Shown: piece by piece, positions 18,654 through 27,406 of the stretch | How positions within the stretch are numbered: the stretch's first letter is position 1 | Layout of the letters: each line of letters opens with the position of its first letter | Position numbers and translations under genes: made by a program | Assembly: GCF_003355455.1 (NCBI RefSeq) | Contig: NZ_CP031357.1 | Span: 1,652,501-1,716,500, forward strand | Length of the DNA: 64,000 nt | Source: Erythrobacter aureus | GTDB lineage: Bacteria > Pseudomonadota > Alphaproteobacteria > Sphingomonadales > Sphingomonadaceae | Reading direction: 5' to 3' | The notes under the pieces: model-generated | The model's database searches: none | Told to the model about the DNA's origin: nothing | The model's input: only the letters and a program-made list of their open reading frames with translations

Positions 18654-20978
18654 GTGATGACAACTCTCGCAGGTCTGAAAATTCGAAACTGGCGTGCGGA
18701 TCACGATCCCCCCCTATCCGCAGAAGCGTTTGGCAAGCTTTACGGTGCTCCTTCTGCTTGGAAGGGCCAAACGGTTTATAACTGGGAATCGAAGGGAAAG
18801 GTCGCGCGCCCAACCGTCCAGAAGCGTCTCGCCGAACTCGGGATTTGCAAGCCGGCGGACTGGCTCGAGCCCGCTCCGAAAAACATCGACCAGAAAGGTC
18901 ACGCCCCAATGAGCGGTAACGACGCCCATCCCTTTTACGACCTGCACACTCACGGTTTCGTGCGTGTGGCGACGAGCACTCCTAAAGTGCGCACCGCCGA
19001 TATCGCCTATAACGCCGAAGGAATCCTGGAACAGGCACGGATAGCGGATGCGCGAGCCGTCGACCTGCTGCTCTATCCCGAGCTTTCCCTCTCGTCCTAT
19101 GCCCTTGATGATCTCCACCTGCAGTCGGCACTGCTCGATGCAGTCGAAACGCAGATCGCGGCGATCTGCGAGGCATCGCGCGACCTGTCACCCGTGCTTG
19201 TTTTCGGCGCGCCCTTGCGGCGCAATGGCCGGATCTACAATTGCGCACTGGTCGTGGCACGCGGCGAGTTGCTCGGTGTCGTGCCTAAAAGCTACCTGCC
19301 GAACTACCGCGAATATTACGAGAAGCGCTGGTTCGCCCATGGCCGCGAATGCATTGGCTTGACGATCCGCTGCGGCGGGCGGGAGGTACCGTTCGGGACC
19401 GACCTGATCTTTTCCGCCAGCGACTTAGCCGGATTTACCTTCGGAATCGAAATCTGCGAAGATTTCTGGTCGCCCAATCCGCCGGGCACGATGGCTGCGC
19501 TTGCCGGGGCGACCATCCTGCTCAACCCATCCGCGTCGAACATCACGATCGGCAAGTCCGACGAACGCCATCTCCTCAGCCGCGCAAGCTCGAGCCGTTC
19601 GGTCTGCGCCTATGCCTATTCGGCCAGCGGACACGGCGAGAGCACGACCGATCTCGCCTGGGACGGGCAGGGGATGATCTACGAGCTGGGCGATCTGCTT
19701 GTCGAAAGCGTCCGGTTCGAGCTGGAGCCTGAATTGTGCATCGCCGATGTGGATACGCAGCGCATCCTGTCCGAGCGCATGCGGATGCAGACCTTCAACG
19801 ATGCAGCCGAGGCGGCAGGGCGCCCGGAAGATTGGTATCGCCGCATCGAATTCGACCATAGTGCCCCGCGCGCGGATATCGGCCTGGAGCGGCCCGTGCG
19901 GCGTTTTCCCTTCGTGCCCAACCGCGCGCACAAACTGGATGAGGACTGTTACGAGGCTTTCAACATCCAGGTCGACGCGCTGATGCGGCGTATCCAGGCG
20001 ACCAACCCAAAATGCCTGGTGATTGGCATATCGGGCGGGCTCGACAGCACGCATGCCCTGATCGTTGCAGCCAAGGCGATGGACCGGCTCGGTCGCCCGC
20101 GCACGGACATCCGGGGGTATACTATGCCCGGCTTCGCGACGTCCGAAGGGACCAAGTCCAATGCCTGGCGGCTGATGGACGCTTTCGGCATCACGGCCGA
20201 GGAAATCGACATCAAGCCAACCGCGACCATGATGCTGGAGAACATTGGCCACGCCTTTGCCGAGGGCGAGCCAGTCTATGACGTGACGTTCGAGAATGTG
20301 CAGGCGGGGCTAAGGACCGATTACCTTTTCCGTCTTGCCGGCCAGCATGGAGGCTGGGTGATCGGGACGGGCGATCTGAGCGAGCTTGCACTGGGCTGGT
20401 GCACCTATGGCGTGGGCGATCATATGAGCCATTACGGCGTCAATGCGGGCGTGCCCAAGACACTGATTCAGTATCTTATCCGCTGGACAACCCAGACCAG
20501 CCAGTTCGACAGCGGGGTCGATGCCGTGCTGGCCGGTATCCTCGATACCGAAATCAGCCCCGAACTGGTCCCGGCGGGCGCGGACGGGCAGATTCAGAGC
20601 ACGCAGTCGATCATCGGCCCTTACGAGCTCAACGACTTCTTTCTCCACCACATTATCCGCTGGGGGCAAAAGCCGAGCCACGTCGCCTTTCTTGCCTGGC
20701 ATGCCTGGAAAGACGCGAAATCAGGGCTTTGGCCCATCGAATTGCCGGACGATGCGAAGAATGAATACGATCTCGCCACGATTGCCAGGTGGCTGGAAAA
20801 TTTCCTCAAACGCTTCTTCGGCTTCAGCCAGTTCAAGCGCAGCGCCTTGCCCAACGGGCCGAAGGTTTCCGCCGGAGGTGCGCTGAGCCCGCGCGGCGAC
20901 TGGCGCGCACCAAGTGATGCAGTGGCCGATACCTGGCTGGCGGAATTGGTGGCTGCCTTGCCCGATCTGGACGATTGA
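18654..20978 (+). CDS. nadE: Glutamine-dependent NAD+ synthetase with HTH-like N-terminal extension
   Basis: Last step of NAD+ synthesis. From residue ~86 (MSGNDAHPFY, ATG 18909) the protein is a 689-aa NadE of the usual length. It has a nitrilase/glutaminase domain (LLLYPELSLSSYAL; catalytic Cys in FGIEICEDFWSP) and an ammonia-dependent synthetase domain with the PP-loop VIGISGGLDSTHALIV. The frame starts 85 codons earlier (GTG 18654) and this part resembles a small Xre-type HTH (AEAFGKLYG followed by QTVYNWESKGKVARP), with no stop in between. Either a genuine fusion or a short upstream gene that lost its stop; an internal start at 18909 with a weak AAAGG site is possible. Overlaps the transporter by 4 nt. 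Confidence 0.9.
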   Translation: MMTTLAGLKIRNWRADHDPPLSAEAFGKLYGAPSAWKGQTVYNWESKGKVARPTVQKRLAELGICKPADWLEPAPKNIDQKGHAPMSGNDAHPFYDLHTHGFVRVATSTPKVRTADIAYNAEGILEQARIADARAVDLLLYPELSLSSYALDDLHLQSALLDAVETQIAAICEASRDLSPVLVFGAPLRRNGRIYNCALVVARGELLGVVPKSYLPNYREYYEKRWFAHGRECIGLTIRCGGREVPFGTDLIFSASDLAGFTFGIEICEDFWSPNPPGTMAALAGATILLNPSASNITIGKSDERHLLSRASSSRSVCAYAYSASGHGESTTDLAWDGQGMIYELGDLLVESVRFELEPELCIADVDTQRILSERMRMQTFNDAAEAAGRPEDWYRRIEFDHSAPRADIGLERPVRRFPFVPNRAHKLDEDCYEAFNIQVDALMRRIQATNPKCLVIGISGGLDSTHALIVAAKAMDRLGRPRTDIRGYTMPGFATSEGTKSNAWRLMDAFGITAEEIDIKPTATMMLENIGHAFAEGEPVYDVTFENVQAGLRTDYLFRLAGQHGGWVIGTGDLSELALGWCTYGVGDHMSHYGVNAGVPKTLIQYLIRWTTQTSQFDSGVDAVLAGILDTEISPELVPAGADGQIQSTQSIIGPYELNDFFLHHIIRWGQKPSHVAFLAWHAWKDAKSGLWPIELPDDAKNEYDLATIARWLENFLKRFFGFSQFKRSALPNGPKVSAGGALSPRGDWRAPSDAVADTWLAELVAALPDLDD

Positions 20979-21868
20979 CGATGCCGCTGCGGGCGCTGCT
21001 GCTCATGACGTTCTGCAATGTGGTCTGGGCGCTCAATGTCGTCGTCAGCAAAATTGCTATCGCCGATCTCGGAACGCCGCCACTGTTCTACGCGCTGCTG
21101 CGTTCGGTGATCGTTGCGGCAGTTCTCATACCGTTGCTGCGCCCGTTGCCGGAAAAGCTCTGGCAGGTGCTCCTGATCGGTCTCGCGATCAGTGGCGGTT
21201 CGTTCGCACTGCTCTTCATGGGACTAGCGACGGCAAGTCCGTCGGCGGCGGGGGTCGTCAGCCTGACCGGGGCACCGATGACCGTTTTGTTTGCGATCAT
21301 TTTTCTCGGCGAGCGGATTCGCTGGCGGCGCGGCATGGGGATCGGACTGGCCTTCGGCGGCGTCCTGTTCGCTATGGCCGGAGACAATCAGATGGAGACC
21401 GGCACGGGTCTCCTGCTTGTGTTCGCCTCGGCGGTCGTCGGCGCGCTCGGATCGGTCTTCGTGAAGCGGCTCGATATACCCTCGATCCGATTGCAGGCCT
21501 GGGCGGCGGTCGCATCCGTCGCGGTGCTGGTGCCGCTGACCGTAGCGATGGAAGTTGGTCAAGTGGCGGCACTTTCGAAAGCCCCGTGGGAACTTGCCGC
21601 CTGCCTGTTCTTTGCCGCGATTATCGTCTCGGTCGGCGCGCACACAGCCTACTATCGCCTGCTGCAAGAGCACGACGCGAACCTCGTCGTCCCGCTTACG
21701 CTGTTCACGCCGATCCTGACCATTCTTTTCGGGGCCTGGTTGACCGGGGATGCGATCGGCGAACGACTGGTAATCGGCGGCGCTATCGCGCTAGCGGGGG
21801 TGGCGATCATCGTCTTGCGGCCAAGCGAAACCTTTACCCGTCGCTTCCTGGTGCGCCCACGCTTCTGA
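20975..21868 (+). CDS. EamA/DMT-family transporter
   Basis: 297 aa with about ten hydrophobic segments in two EamA repeats (first from MPLRALLLMTFCNVVWALNV, second from ~residue 150). Conserved features include GLATASPSAAGVVSLTGAP and LFTPILTILFGAWLTGD. Starts at ATG overlapping the nadE stop. Substrate unknown; related proteins export amino acids or metabolites. Confidence 0.88.
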   Translation: MTMPLRALLLMTFCNVVWALNVVVSKIAIADLGTPPLFYALLRSVIVAAVLIPLLRPLPEKLWQVLLIGLAISGGSFALLFMGLATASPSAAGVVSLTGAPMTVLFAIIFLGERIRWRRGMGIGLAFGGVLFAMAGDNQMETGTGLLLVFASAVVGALGSVFVKRLDIPSIRLQAWAAVASVAVLVPLTVAMEVGQVAALSKAPWELAACLFFAAIIVSVGAHTAYYRLLQEHDANLVVPLTLFTPILTILFGAWLTGDAIGERLVIGGAIALAGVAIIVLRPSETFTRRFLVRPRF

Positions 21869-22951
21869 TCAGTCGAGTTTGACCGTCCAGCCGTGGATAT
21901 CCTCGATGGCGCCCTTCTGGATGCCGACGAGTTTCTCGCGAATCTTGTGGGTCATCTGCCCCGTGCCGCCCGTGCCGATCGTGAATTCGCCATCGGGGCC
22001 GAGCACGGTTCCGACCGGCGTCACGACCGCGGCGGTGCCACATGCCATCGTTTCGAGCAGACGCCCCTCGGTCGCATCGGCGCGCCACTGGTCGATCGAA
22101 TAGGGTTCTTCGCGCACTTGGAGGCCTTCTTCGCGCAGCAACTGGATCAGGCTGTCGCGCGTAATTCCGGGCAGAATTGTGCCGGTGAGCGGGGGCGTGA
22201 TGACCGTGCCGTCCGCGAACACGAAGAACAGGTTCATACCGCCCAGTTCTTCGATCCATTTCTTCTCGACCGCATCCAGGAACACCACCTGATCACAGCC
22301 CTGATCGATGCCTTCCGCCTGTGGAACAAGGCTGGCGGCATAATTGCCGCCGGTCTTGGCGGCGCCCGTGCCGCCGGGGGCTGCGCGGGTGTAGTTGCGG
22401 CTGACCCAGATCTTCACCGGCTTCGCGCCGCCCTTGAAGTAGGGGCCGACCGGGGAAGCGATGAGAATGTACTTGTATTGCCGCGCGGGCCGCACACCGA
22501 GAAAGGCCTCGGAAGCGAACATGAAGGGGCGCAAATAGAGCGAACCGTCGGGATCGGAAGGAACCCAGTCGCGATCCTTCGCGACCAGTTGGCGGATCGA
22601 TTCGAGGAACAGTTCCTCGGGCAATTCGGGCATCGCCATGCGCCGCGCGCTTTCGTTGAAGCGGCGCGCGTTCTGCTCGGGCCGGAATAGCGCAAGGCTA
22701 TCGTCGCCCTGCTTATAGGCTTTCATGCCCTCGAAGATTTCCTGCGCATAGTGCAGCACCGCCGCCGCCGGATCGAGGCTGATCGCCTCACGCGGCCCCA
22801 GGCTCGCCTTGTGCCAGCCACCTTTGTCCTCGTCATAGTCGATCACGACCATGTGGTCGGTGAATAGCTGGCCGAAGCCGGGATTTTCCAACGCTTGCTG
22901 GCGCGTTCCGGAAGGAACCGGGGCTGGGTGGGGAAGGTGCTCGAAATCCAT
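21869..22951 (-). CDS. ilvE: Branched-chain amino acid aminotransferase
   Basis: PLP enzyme of fold type IV, interconverting Leu/Ile/Val with their 2-oxo acids. 360 aa from ATG 22951 (MDFEHLPHPAPV). The open frame runs 101 codons further upstream but that stretch crosses hairpins and a tandem repeat and is not protein-like. Motifs: YAQEIFEGMKAYK, YLRPFMFASEAFLGV, the PLP-lysine region NYAASLVPQ, EELGGMNLFFV and ACGTAAVVTPVG. The long, structured leader upstream (to ~23430) may regulate it. Confidence 0.94.
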   Translation of the reverse strand: MDFEHLPHPAPVPSGTRQQALENPGFGQLFTDHMVVIDYDEDKGGWHKASLGPREAISLDPAAAVLHYAQEIFEGMKAYKQGDDSLALFRPEQNARRFNESARRMAMPELPEELFLESIRQLVAKDRDWVPSDPDGSLYLRPFMFASEAFLGVRPARQYKYILIASPVGPYFKGGAKPVKIWVSRNYTRAAPGGTGAAKTGGNYAASLVPQAEGIDQGCDQVVFLDAVEKKWIEELGGMNLFFVFADGTVITPPLTGTILPGITRDSLIQLLREEGLQVREEPYSIDQWRADATEGRLLETMACGTAAVVTPVGTVLGPDGEFTIGTGGTGQMTHKIREKLVGIQKGAIEDIHGWTVKLD

Positions 22952-23010
22952 GGATGCGCGGGTAATGGGTGAGGGCGCCAGAGGCAAGGAGGAGTCTTTT
23001 GTTCGGTGCG

Positions 23011-23030
23011 CTATCGACATCAGTCGATAG
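23011..23030. repeat. Short perfect hairpin in the ilvE leader
   Basis: CTATCGAC-ATCA-GTCGATAG, an 8-bp perfect stem with a 4-nt loop, ~60 nt upstream of the ilvE start. The stem sequence CTATCG also forms the hairpin around the stop of the small leader ORF at 23344-23366. Confidence 0.7.
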
Positions 23031-23035
23031 CTTGC

Positions 23036-23113
23036 TGTTCCTTCCCGCGCCCCTCCCGGCCACCCATTCAGCATAGTCCCGTGGGTGGCCGGGAGGGGGC
23101 GCGGGAAGGAACA
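23036..23113. repeat. Long near-perfect inverted repeat upstream of ilvE
   Basis: Two ~31-nt arms (23036-23065 and 23082-23113) are reverse complements except for one extra G in the right arm, with a ~16-nt loop. The GC-rich core pairs GCGCCCCTCCCGGCCACCC with GGGTGGCCGGGAGGGGGCGC. It would form a very stable stem in either transcript. No T-run follows on either strand, so it is more like a REP-type or mRNA-stabilising element than a terminator. Confidence 0.75.
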
Positions 23114-23142
23114 GCCGAACAGCCGAACAGCCGAACAGCCGA
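23111..23142. repeat. Four tandem copies of an 8-bp repeat
   Basis: The unit ACAGCCGA occurs four times head to tail immediately beside the right arm of the long inverted repeat. Such short tandem repeats can vary in number between strains. Confidence 0.8.
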
Positions 23143-23270
23143 AGGGCCGGAGCGACGTGCGGCACGCACGCAGCACGAAATCCGGGTGGGGGCGAGGGCC
23201 GGTGCCGAAGGGACGGACGGATGTCCGGCCCGCACCCAACAAAATGACCCGCACCCATCCTGCAAAATGA

Positions 23271-23306
23271 GAAGGGCGACCCTCGCCCGTAGGAGGATCG
23301 CCCTTC
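23271..23306 (-). terminator. Candidate terminator/attenuator hairpin in the ilvE leader
   Basis: On the minus strand GAAGGGCGA pairs with TCGCCCTTC, extended by a G-U pair and four more pairs around an 8-nt loop, then TCATTTTG. It lies ~50 nt after the stop of the small leader ORF and ~320 nt before ilvE, the arrangement expected of an attenuator or of the end of a short transcript. The U-tract is modest. Confidence 0.55.
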
Positions 23307-23356
23307 GCATGGTCAGCGGCGGGAAGTGCCGCTCACGAAGTCTCTATCGGTTCTGC

Positions 23357-23413
23357 TTACCGATAGTACCTCGCGCGGAAACTTGCCGACCTCTCTGCTG
23401 AACCATGAGACAT
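23357..23413 (-). CDS. 18-codon leader ORF with exceptionally strong ribosome-binding site
   Basis: Encodes MSHGSAERSASFRARYYR. The upstream AAAGGAGGTGATCC (23415-23428) is complementary to the 3' end of 16S rRNA over its whole length, with 7 nt between AGGAGG and ATG. The stop codon lies in the loop of a perfect 8-bp hairpin (23344-23351 with 23359-23366). A terminator-like hairpin follows. No Ile/Leu/Val codons occur, so it is not a classical ilv attenuation peptide. It carries four Arg and an R-x-R near the end, a feature of some stalling peptides. Translation is inferred from the initiation site only; the target could be ilvE or nothing. Confidence 0.6.
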   Translation of the reverse strand: MSHGSAERSASFRARYYR

Positions 23414-23647
23414 CGGATCACCTCCTTTCGCGCTGTTTAGAGCCAAAGTACCCCGTTTCCGGAGAATTAAGACCGCGTTTTGCCGCTGATCTTGAATGCT
23501 AATTTGTTGCCCTCAGCGCGCGAAAACAACCCTTGAAAAAAAGTTTTCCCACGTCAGAATTGGCGTTTGTGGCTCGGAGCAACCTCCGGGCCTTTTTCTT
23601 TGTCCGATCCGGTCGGGATCAGGAGGGCCGCGGTTTCGGGAATCGCA

Positions 23648-24214
23648 TCAGCGGCAGTCTTCGATCACTCTGGTCACTTCGGCCCAAGGCGGCAGGTAGA
23701 GTGTAGACAGTCCGGGGATTTCCACGGCGAATCGTCCACGGGTCAGCGCCATGGCATCGAGCAGCGGATCGGTGCGGCCGAGGTAGGCGGCGATGGCCGG
23801 GCGCCCCGCTGTATCGGGTGAAACGCCACTCGTGTTCAGCATGCGATCGCTCGTTTCGGTGCGAATGGTCATTGCGGGTGTATCGCTGCCCGCGCCATGG
23901 CGGACCAAGGCAATCCTGGCATCGTCTGCCATACAGAGAATCGAAAAGACCGGCGCGCCCCGGCTGTCCACATACTGAGCCGAACCATCGGCGCCGCCAC
24001 TTCTATAGGTCCACTCGCCCGGACTACGCGCCTCGTCGATCCAGTCCTTTGACGGCGGTGCCGGGGCCGGAGCGGACGGCGGAGGGGCTGTCTGCACCGG
24101 GGGCGGCGTGGGGGTCGGGGTCGGTGCGGGGGTGGAATCCGGAGCGGGTACGCAGGCCGCGATGGTGAAGCTGAGCGCCAATGCGCCGCCGAATGGGAAA
24201 TAGATCGGTTTCAT
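23648..24214 (-). CDS. Putative lipoprotein with proline-rich linker
   Basis: 188 aa. A lipoprotein signal ends at TIAAC (Cys21), followed by a Pro/Thr/Ala-rich linker (~residues 24-55) and a ~130-aa globular part containing GAPVFSILCMADDARIALVR and ending RVIEDCR. I do not recognise the globular domain beyond similarity in style to conserved sphingomonad lipoproteins. Divergent from tlyA with 34 nt between starts. Confidence 0.75.
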   Translation of the reverse strand: MKPIYFPFGGALALSFTIAACVPAPDSTPAPTPTPTPPPVQTAPPPSAPAPAPPSKDWIDEARSPGEWTYRSGGADGSAQYVDSRGAPVFSILCMADDARIALVRHGAGSDTPAMTIRTETSDRMLNTSGVSPDTAGRPAIAAYLGRTDPLLDAMALTRGRFAVEIPGLSTLYLPPWAEVTRVIEDCR

Positions 24215-24248
24215 GCCGCTTCAATGATCGCTAAGCGCCAAGTTTCCA

Positions 24249-24998
24249 ATGCCGAAGAAGAAACGTCTCGATCAGATGCTGGTGGACCGCGGTCTCGTGG
24301 AAAGCCGCACGCGCGCGCAGGCGCTAGTCATGGCGGGGCTGGTTTTCTCCGGCGAACAGAAGCTCGCCAAGCCGGGGCAGCAGCTTGCCGAGGACGCGCC
24401 GCTCGATGTGCGCGGGCGCGATCATCCCTGGGTCTCGCGAGGCGGGATCAAGCTTGCACATGCGATCGAGCATTTCGGGCTCGATCCGGCGGGCGTCACC
24501 GCGATGGACATTGGCAGTTCGACCGGCGGGTTCACCGATGTGCTTCTCCAAAACGGCGCGGCGCATGTTTTCGCGGTCGATAGCGGGACCAACCAGCTCG
24601 CCTGGAAGCTGCGGCAAGACGAGCGCGTGACCGTGCTCGAACAGACCAGCGCCCGGATTCTCACGCCGGATCTTATCGATCGGCCCGTTAGCTGGGTGGT
24701 GTGCGATGCGAGTTTCATCGGCCTCGCCAAGGTGCTCGAGGTGCCCTTGCAACTGGCCGAGCCGCGCTGCCGCCTGGTCGCGCTGATCAAGCCGCAATTC
24801 GAAGTCGGGCGTGAAGAGGTGGGCAAGAAGGGCGTTGTCAGCGATCCCCTGCTGCACGATCGGGTTTGCGGCGAAGTCCGCCAATGGATCGAAGGGCTTG
24901 GTTTCGATGTGCAGGGCATAGTCGAAAGCCCGATTAAGGGACCGGAAGGAAATATTGAGTTCCTCATTTCCGCCCAACGCGACCAAAGGCGGAATTGA
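24249..24998 (+). CDS. tlyA: TlyA-family 16S/23S rRNA 2'-O-methyltransferase
   Basis: 249 aa. N-terminal S4 RNA-binding domain ([20 protein letters not shown]...) followed by an FtsJ-type methyltransferase domain with SAM site [20 protein letters not shown] and later [18 protein letters not shown]. In mycobacteria TlyA methylates C1409 (16S) and C1920 (23S); the family is often mislabelled haemolysin. The start ATG is 34 nt from the divergent lipoprotein. Confidence 0.92.
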   Translation: MPKKKRLDQMLVDRGLVESRTRAQALVMAGLVFSGEQKLAKPGQQLAEDAPLDVRGRDHPWVSRGGIKLAHAIEHFGLDPAGVTAMDIGSSTGGFTDVLLQNGAAHVFAVDSGTNQLAWKLRQDERVTVLEQTSARILTPDLIDRPVSWVVCDASFIGLAKVLEVPLQLAEPRCRLVALIKPQFEVGREEVGKKGVVSDPLLHDRVCGEVRQWIEGLGFDVQGIVESPIKGPEGNIEFLISAQRDQRRN

Positions 24999-25053
24999 CG
25001 CTGCGGCACACTTGGCCCTAGGCGCTCGTGCAACCGCATTTCACGGAGAGAGC

Positions 25054-26586
25054 ATGTCTTCAAATATCGCCGAGATGGAACGCCGCCGCGAAGCTGCCCG
25101 CATGGGTGGCGGACAGAAGCGGATCGATGCCCAGCACGCCAAGGGCAAGCTGACCGCGCGCGAACGGCTCGATGTCCTGCTCGACGAAGGCAGCTTCGAG
25201 GAACTCGACACCTATGTCGAACATGACTGCACCGATTTCGGCATGCAGGAACAGAAGATTCCCGGAGATGGCGTGGTCACCGGATCGGGCACGATCAACG
25301 GCCGCCTCGTCTATGTTTTCTCTCAGGATTTCACAGTCTTCGGTGGCTCTCTTTCCAAACGCCATGCAGAAAAGATCTGCAAGGTCATGGATACCGCGAT
25401 GAAGGTTGGCGCGCCCGTGATCGGCCTCAACGACAGTGGCGGCGCGCGCATCCAGGAAGGCGTCGCCAGCCTCGGCGGCTATGCCGAGGTGTTCCAGCGC
25501 AATGTTCTGGCCAGCGGCGTGGTGCCGCAGATCAGCCTTATCATGGGGCCGTGCGCGGGCGGCGCGGTCTATTCCCCCGCCATGACCGACTTCATCTTCA
25601 TGGTCGAGGACAGCAGCTACATGTTCGTCACCGGCCCCGACGTGGTGAAGACGGTGACCAACGAGGTCGTTACGCAGGAGGAGCTGGGCGGGGCGAAGAC
25701 GCACACCACCAAGACCAGCGTCGCCGACAACAGCTTCGAAAACGATATCGAGACGCTGCTCGCGACGCGCGATTTCGTCGATTACCTGCCGCTGTCGAAC
25801 CGCGAAGAGGTGCCCGAGCGCCCGACCTCGGATGCATGGGACCGCGAGGAGCCGAGCCTCGACACGCTGATCCCCGACAACGCCAACCAGCCTTACGACA
25901 TGCACGAGGTGATCCGGAAAACGCTGGACGAGGGCGATTTCTTCGAGATCCAACCGAACCACGCGGCCAATATCCTGTGTGGATTCGGCCGGATCGAGGG
26001 GCGCACGGTGGGCGTGGTGGCGAACCAGCCGATGGTGCTGGCCGGGGTGCTCGACATCAATTCCTCGAAGAAGGCCGCGCGCTTCGTGCGTTTCTGCGAT
26101 GCTTTCGAAATCCCGATCCTGACCTTCGTCGACGTGCCCGGCTTCCTTCCCGGCACGGCGCAGGAGCATAACGGCATCATCAAGCACGGCGCGAAGCTGC
26201 TCTTCGCCTATGCCGAGGCCACCGTGCCCAAGATCACCGTCATCACCCGCAAGGCCTATGGCGGCGCTTACGACGTGATGGCGAGCAAGCACCTGCGCGG
26301 CGACCTCAACTACGCCTGGCCCACCGCCGAGATCGCCGTGATGGGCGCTAAAGGCGCAGTGGAGATCATCTTCCGCCAGGACCGCGACGATCCCGAAAAG
26401 ATCGCCGAGAAGACCAAGGAATACGAAGACCGCTTCGCCAACCCCTTCGTGGCAGCGCAACGCGGCTATATCGACGAAGTGATCTACCCGCACTCGACCC
26501 GCAAGCGGATCGCGCTGGGGCTAAGGAAGCTGCGGACGAAGCAGCTCGAGAACCCGTGGAAGAAGCATGACAATATTCCGCTGTGA
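25054..26586 (+). CDS. pccB: Propionyl-CoA carboxylase beta (carboxyltransferase) subunit
   Basis: Transfers carboxyl from biotin to propionyl-CoA, giving methylmalonyl-CoA. 510 aa from ATG 25054 (GGAGAG upstream); the frame is open further back without family sequence. Motifs: [45 protein letters not shown] and [20 protein letters not shown], all typical of PccB. Partner pccA lies ~8 kb downstream, with the epimerase and mutase between. A GTG-started small gene overlaps its stop. Confidence 0.94.
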   Translation: MSSNIAEMERRREAARMGGGQKRIDAQHAKGKLTARERLDVLLDEGSFEELDTYVEHDCTDFGMQEQKIPGDGVVTGSGTINGRLVYVFSQDFTVFGGSLSKRHAEKICKVMDTAMKVGAPVIGLNDSGGARIQEGVASLGGYAEVFQRNVLASGVVPQISLIMGPCAGGAVYSPAMTDFIFMVEDSSYMFVTGPDVVKTVTNEVVTQEELGGAKTHTTKTSVADNSFENDIETLLATRDFVDYLPLSNREEVPERPTSDAWDREEPSLDTLIPDNANQPYDMHEVIRKTLDEGDFFEIQPNHAANILCGFGRIEGRTVGVVANQPMVLAGVLDINSSKKAARFVRFCDAFEIPILTFVDVPGFLPGTAQEHNGIIKHGAKLLFAYAEATVPKITVITRKAYGGAYDVMASKHLRGDLNYAWPTAEIAVMGAKGAVEIIFRQDRDDPEKIAEKTKEYEDRFANPFVAAQRGYIDEVIYPHSTRKRIALGLRKLRTKQLENPWKKHDNIPL

Positions 26587-27005
26587 CTGAGCCACTCCTT
26601 ATCGCGATTTTTGGAATTCTCTCGGCCGCGCTGGGAGGAGTAATTCACGCTCTATTCCAACGCTGGCAAAAGAAGGGCGATGACCTTCTCGAGCAGAAAG
26701 TGGCGGCCTATGCCGCTTATTTCAACGGAATAGCTCAACTTTCTCATGCTTCTAACGAGGCAGAGATTGCGAAATCCAATGCAATTGTCGCGGAGGCCCG
26801 CGGACGAGTCGCGCTCTATGGTTCGACAGAGGTTCTGGAAGCAATGACGGCTGCCTTTCACTGTGGTCCCATTCGGGACGAAGACTACCGAATCCACGCG
26901 CGGGTGGTGCGGGCCATGCGCAAAGATGCCGATTTGGCCAGCGGATCGCCGAGCGATACTGTGTTATTTGAAATGCTATTTGGTACGAATGATAAGAGGA
27001 TATGA
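26583..27005 (+). CDS. Hypothetical membrane-anchored protein
   Basis: 140 aa, GTG start overlapping the pccB stop by 4 nt. One N-terminal hydrophobic segment ([20 protein letters not shown]) is followed by a charged helical domain ([20 protein letters not shown]). The overall shape is that of small anchored proteins found next to mobile insertions. I do not recognise a family. Lower GC than pccB suggests later acquisition, together with the repeat-bounded nuclease that follows. Confidence 0.65.
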   Translation: MTEPLLIAIFGILSAALGGVIHALFQRWQKKGDDLLEQKVAAYAAYFNGIAQLSHASNEAEIAKSNAIVAEARGRVALYGSTEVLEAMTAAFHCGPIRDEDYRIHARVVRAMRKDADLASGSPSDTVLFEMLFGTNDKRI

Positions 27006-27021
27006 AGCTCGGCCATCTCAA

Positions 27022-27108
27022 CCGTCATTGCGAGCGTAGCGAAGCAATCCAGAGTGGCGCGCGGATCGCTCTGGATTGCCGCGGCGACTGCGTCGCCTCG
27101 CAATAACG
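27022..27108. repeat. Palindromic repeat element, 5' side of GIY-YIG gene
   Basis: Left arm CCGTCATTGCGAG plus CGTAGCGAAGCAATCCAGAG (27022-27054) faces a diverged right arm CTCTGGATTGCC...CTCGCAATAACG (27069-27108). The CGTCATTGCGAG...AATCCAG pattern is a dispersed palindromic repeat type familiar from alphaproteobacterial genomes. The consensus right arm would contain ATGACG; here it is ATAACG. Confidence 0.8.
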
Positions 27109-27399
27109 AAGGAGCCTTGTGTCTACATCATGGCCAGCAGACGCAATGGAACGATCTATACCGGTGTGACTTCGAACCTGCCGCAGCGGGCATGGCAGCA
27201 CCGTGAGGGTGTCGCGGACGGATTTACCAAACGATATGGGTGCAAAGTGTTGGTCTGGTTCGAATGCCATGAGACCATGGAATCGGCCATTTTGCGCGAA
27301 AAGCAGATCAAGGCAGGGAGCCGACAAGACAAGCTCGCGCTGATCGAGATGGAAAATCCGACGTGGCGCGACTTGTTCGAGGAAATCGCCCAAGGCTAA
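27076..27399 (+). CDS. GIY-YIG endonuclease-domain protein embedded in palindromic repeats
   Basis: ~80-105 aa single-domain GIY-YIG nuclease of the UPF0213/YhbQ-like group: CVYIMASRRNGTIYTGVTSN (the GIY and YIG strands are VYI and YTG), then AWQHREGV and the catalytic Glu region FECHETMESAILREKQIK. The start is problematic. The expected N-terminus is M-T-K-E-P-C-V-Y-I, but the initiator codon at 27103 is ATA within the repeat arm. Remaining choices are TTG 27076, inside the repeat, or ATG 27130, which would lose the first strand. Flanked on both sides by the same 13-bp inverted repeat. Confidence 0.82.
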   Translation: MPRRLRRLAITKEPCVYIMASRRNGTIYTGVTSNLPQRAWQHREGVADGFTKRYGCKVLVWFECHETMESAILREKQIKAGSRQDKLALIEMENPTWRDLFEEIAQG

Positions 27400-27406
27400 G
27401 GTCGAA

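Noticed and set aside
22952..23254. 101-codon N-terminal extension of the ilvE frame.
   Set aside because: It crosses hairpins and a tandem 8-bp repeat, is Arg/Ser/Phe-rich, and the normal aminotransferase N-terminus begins at 22951.
23415..23428. GGATCACCTCCTTT on the plus strand looks like the 3' end of 16S rRNA.
   Set aside because: No rRNA sequence precedes it; on the minus strand it is a perfect Shine-Dalgarno 7 nt before an ATG, which explains it better.
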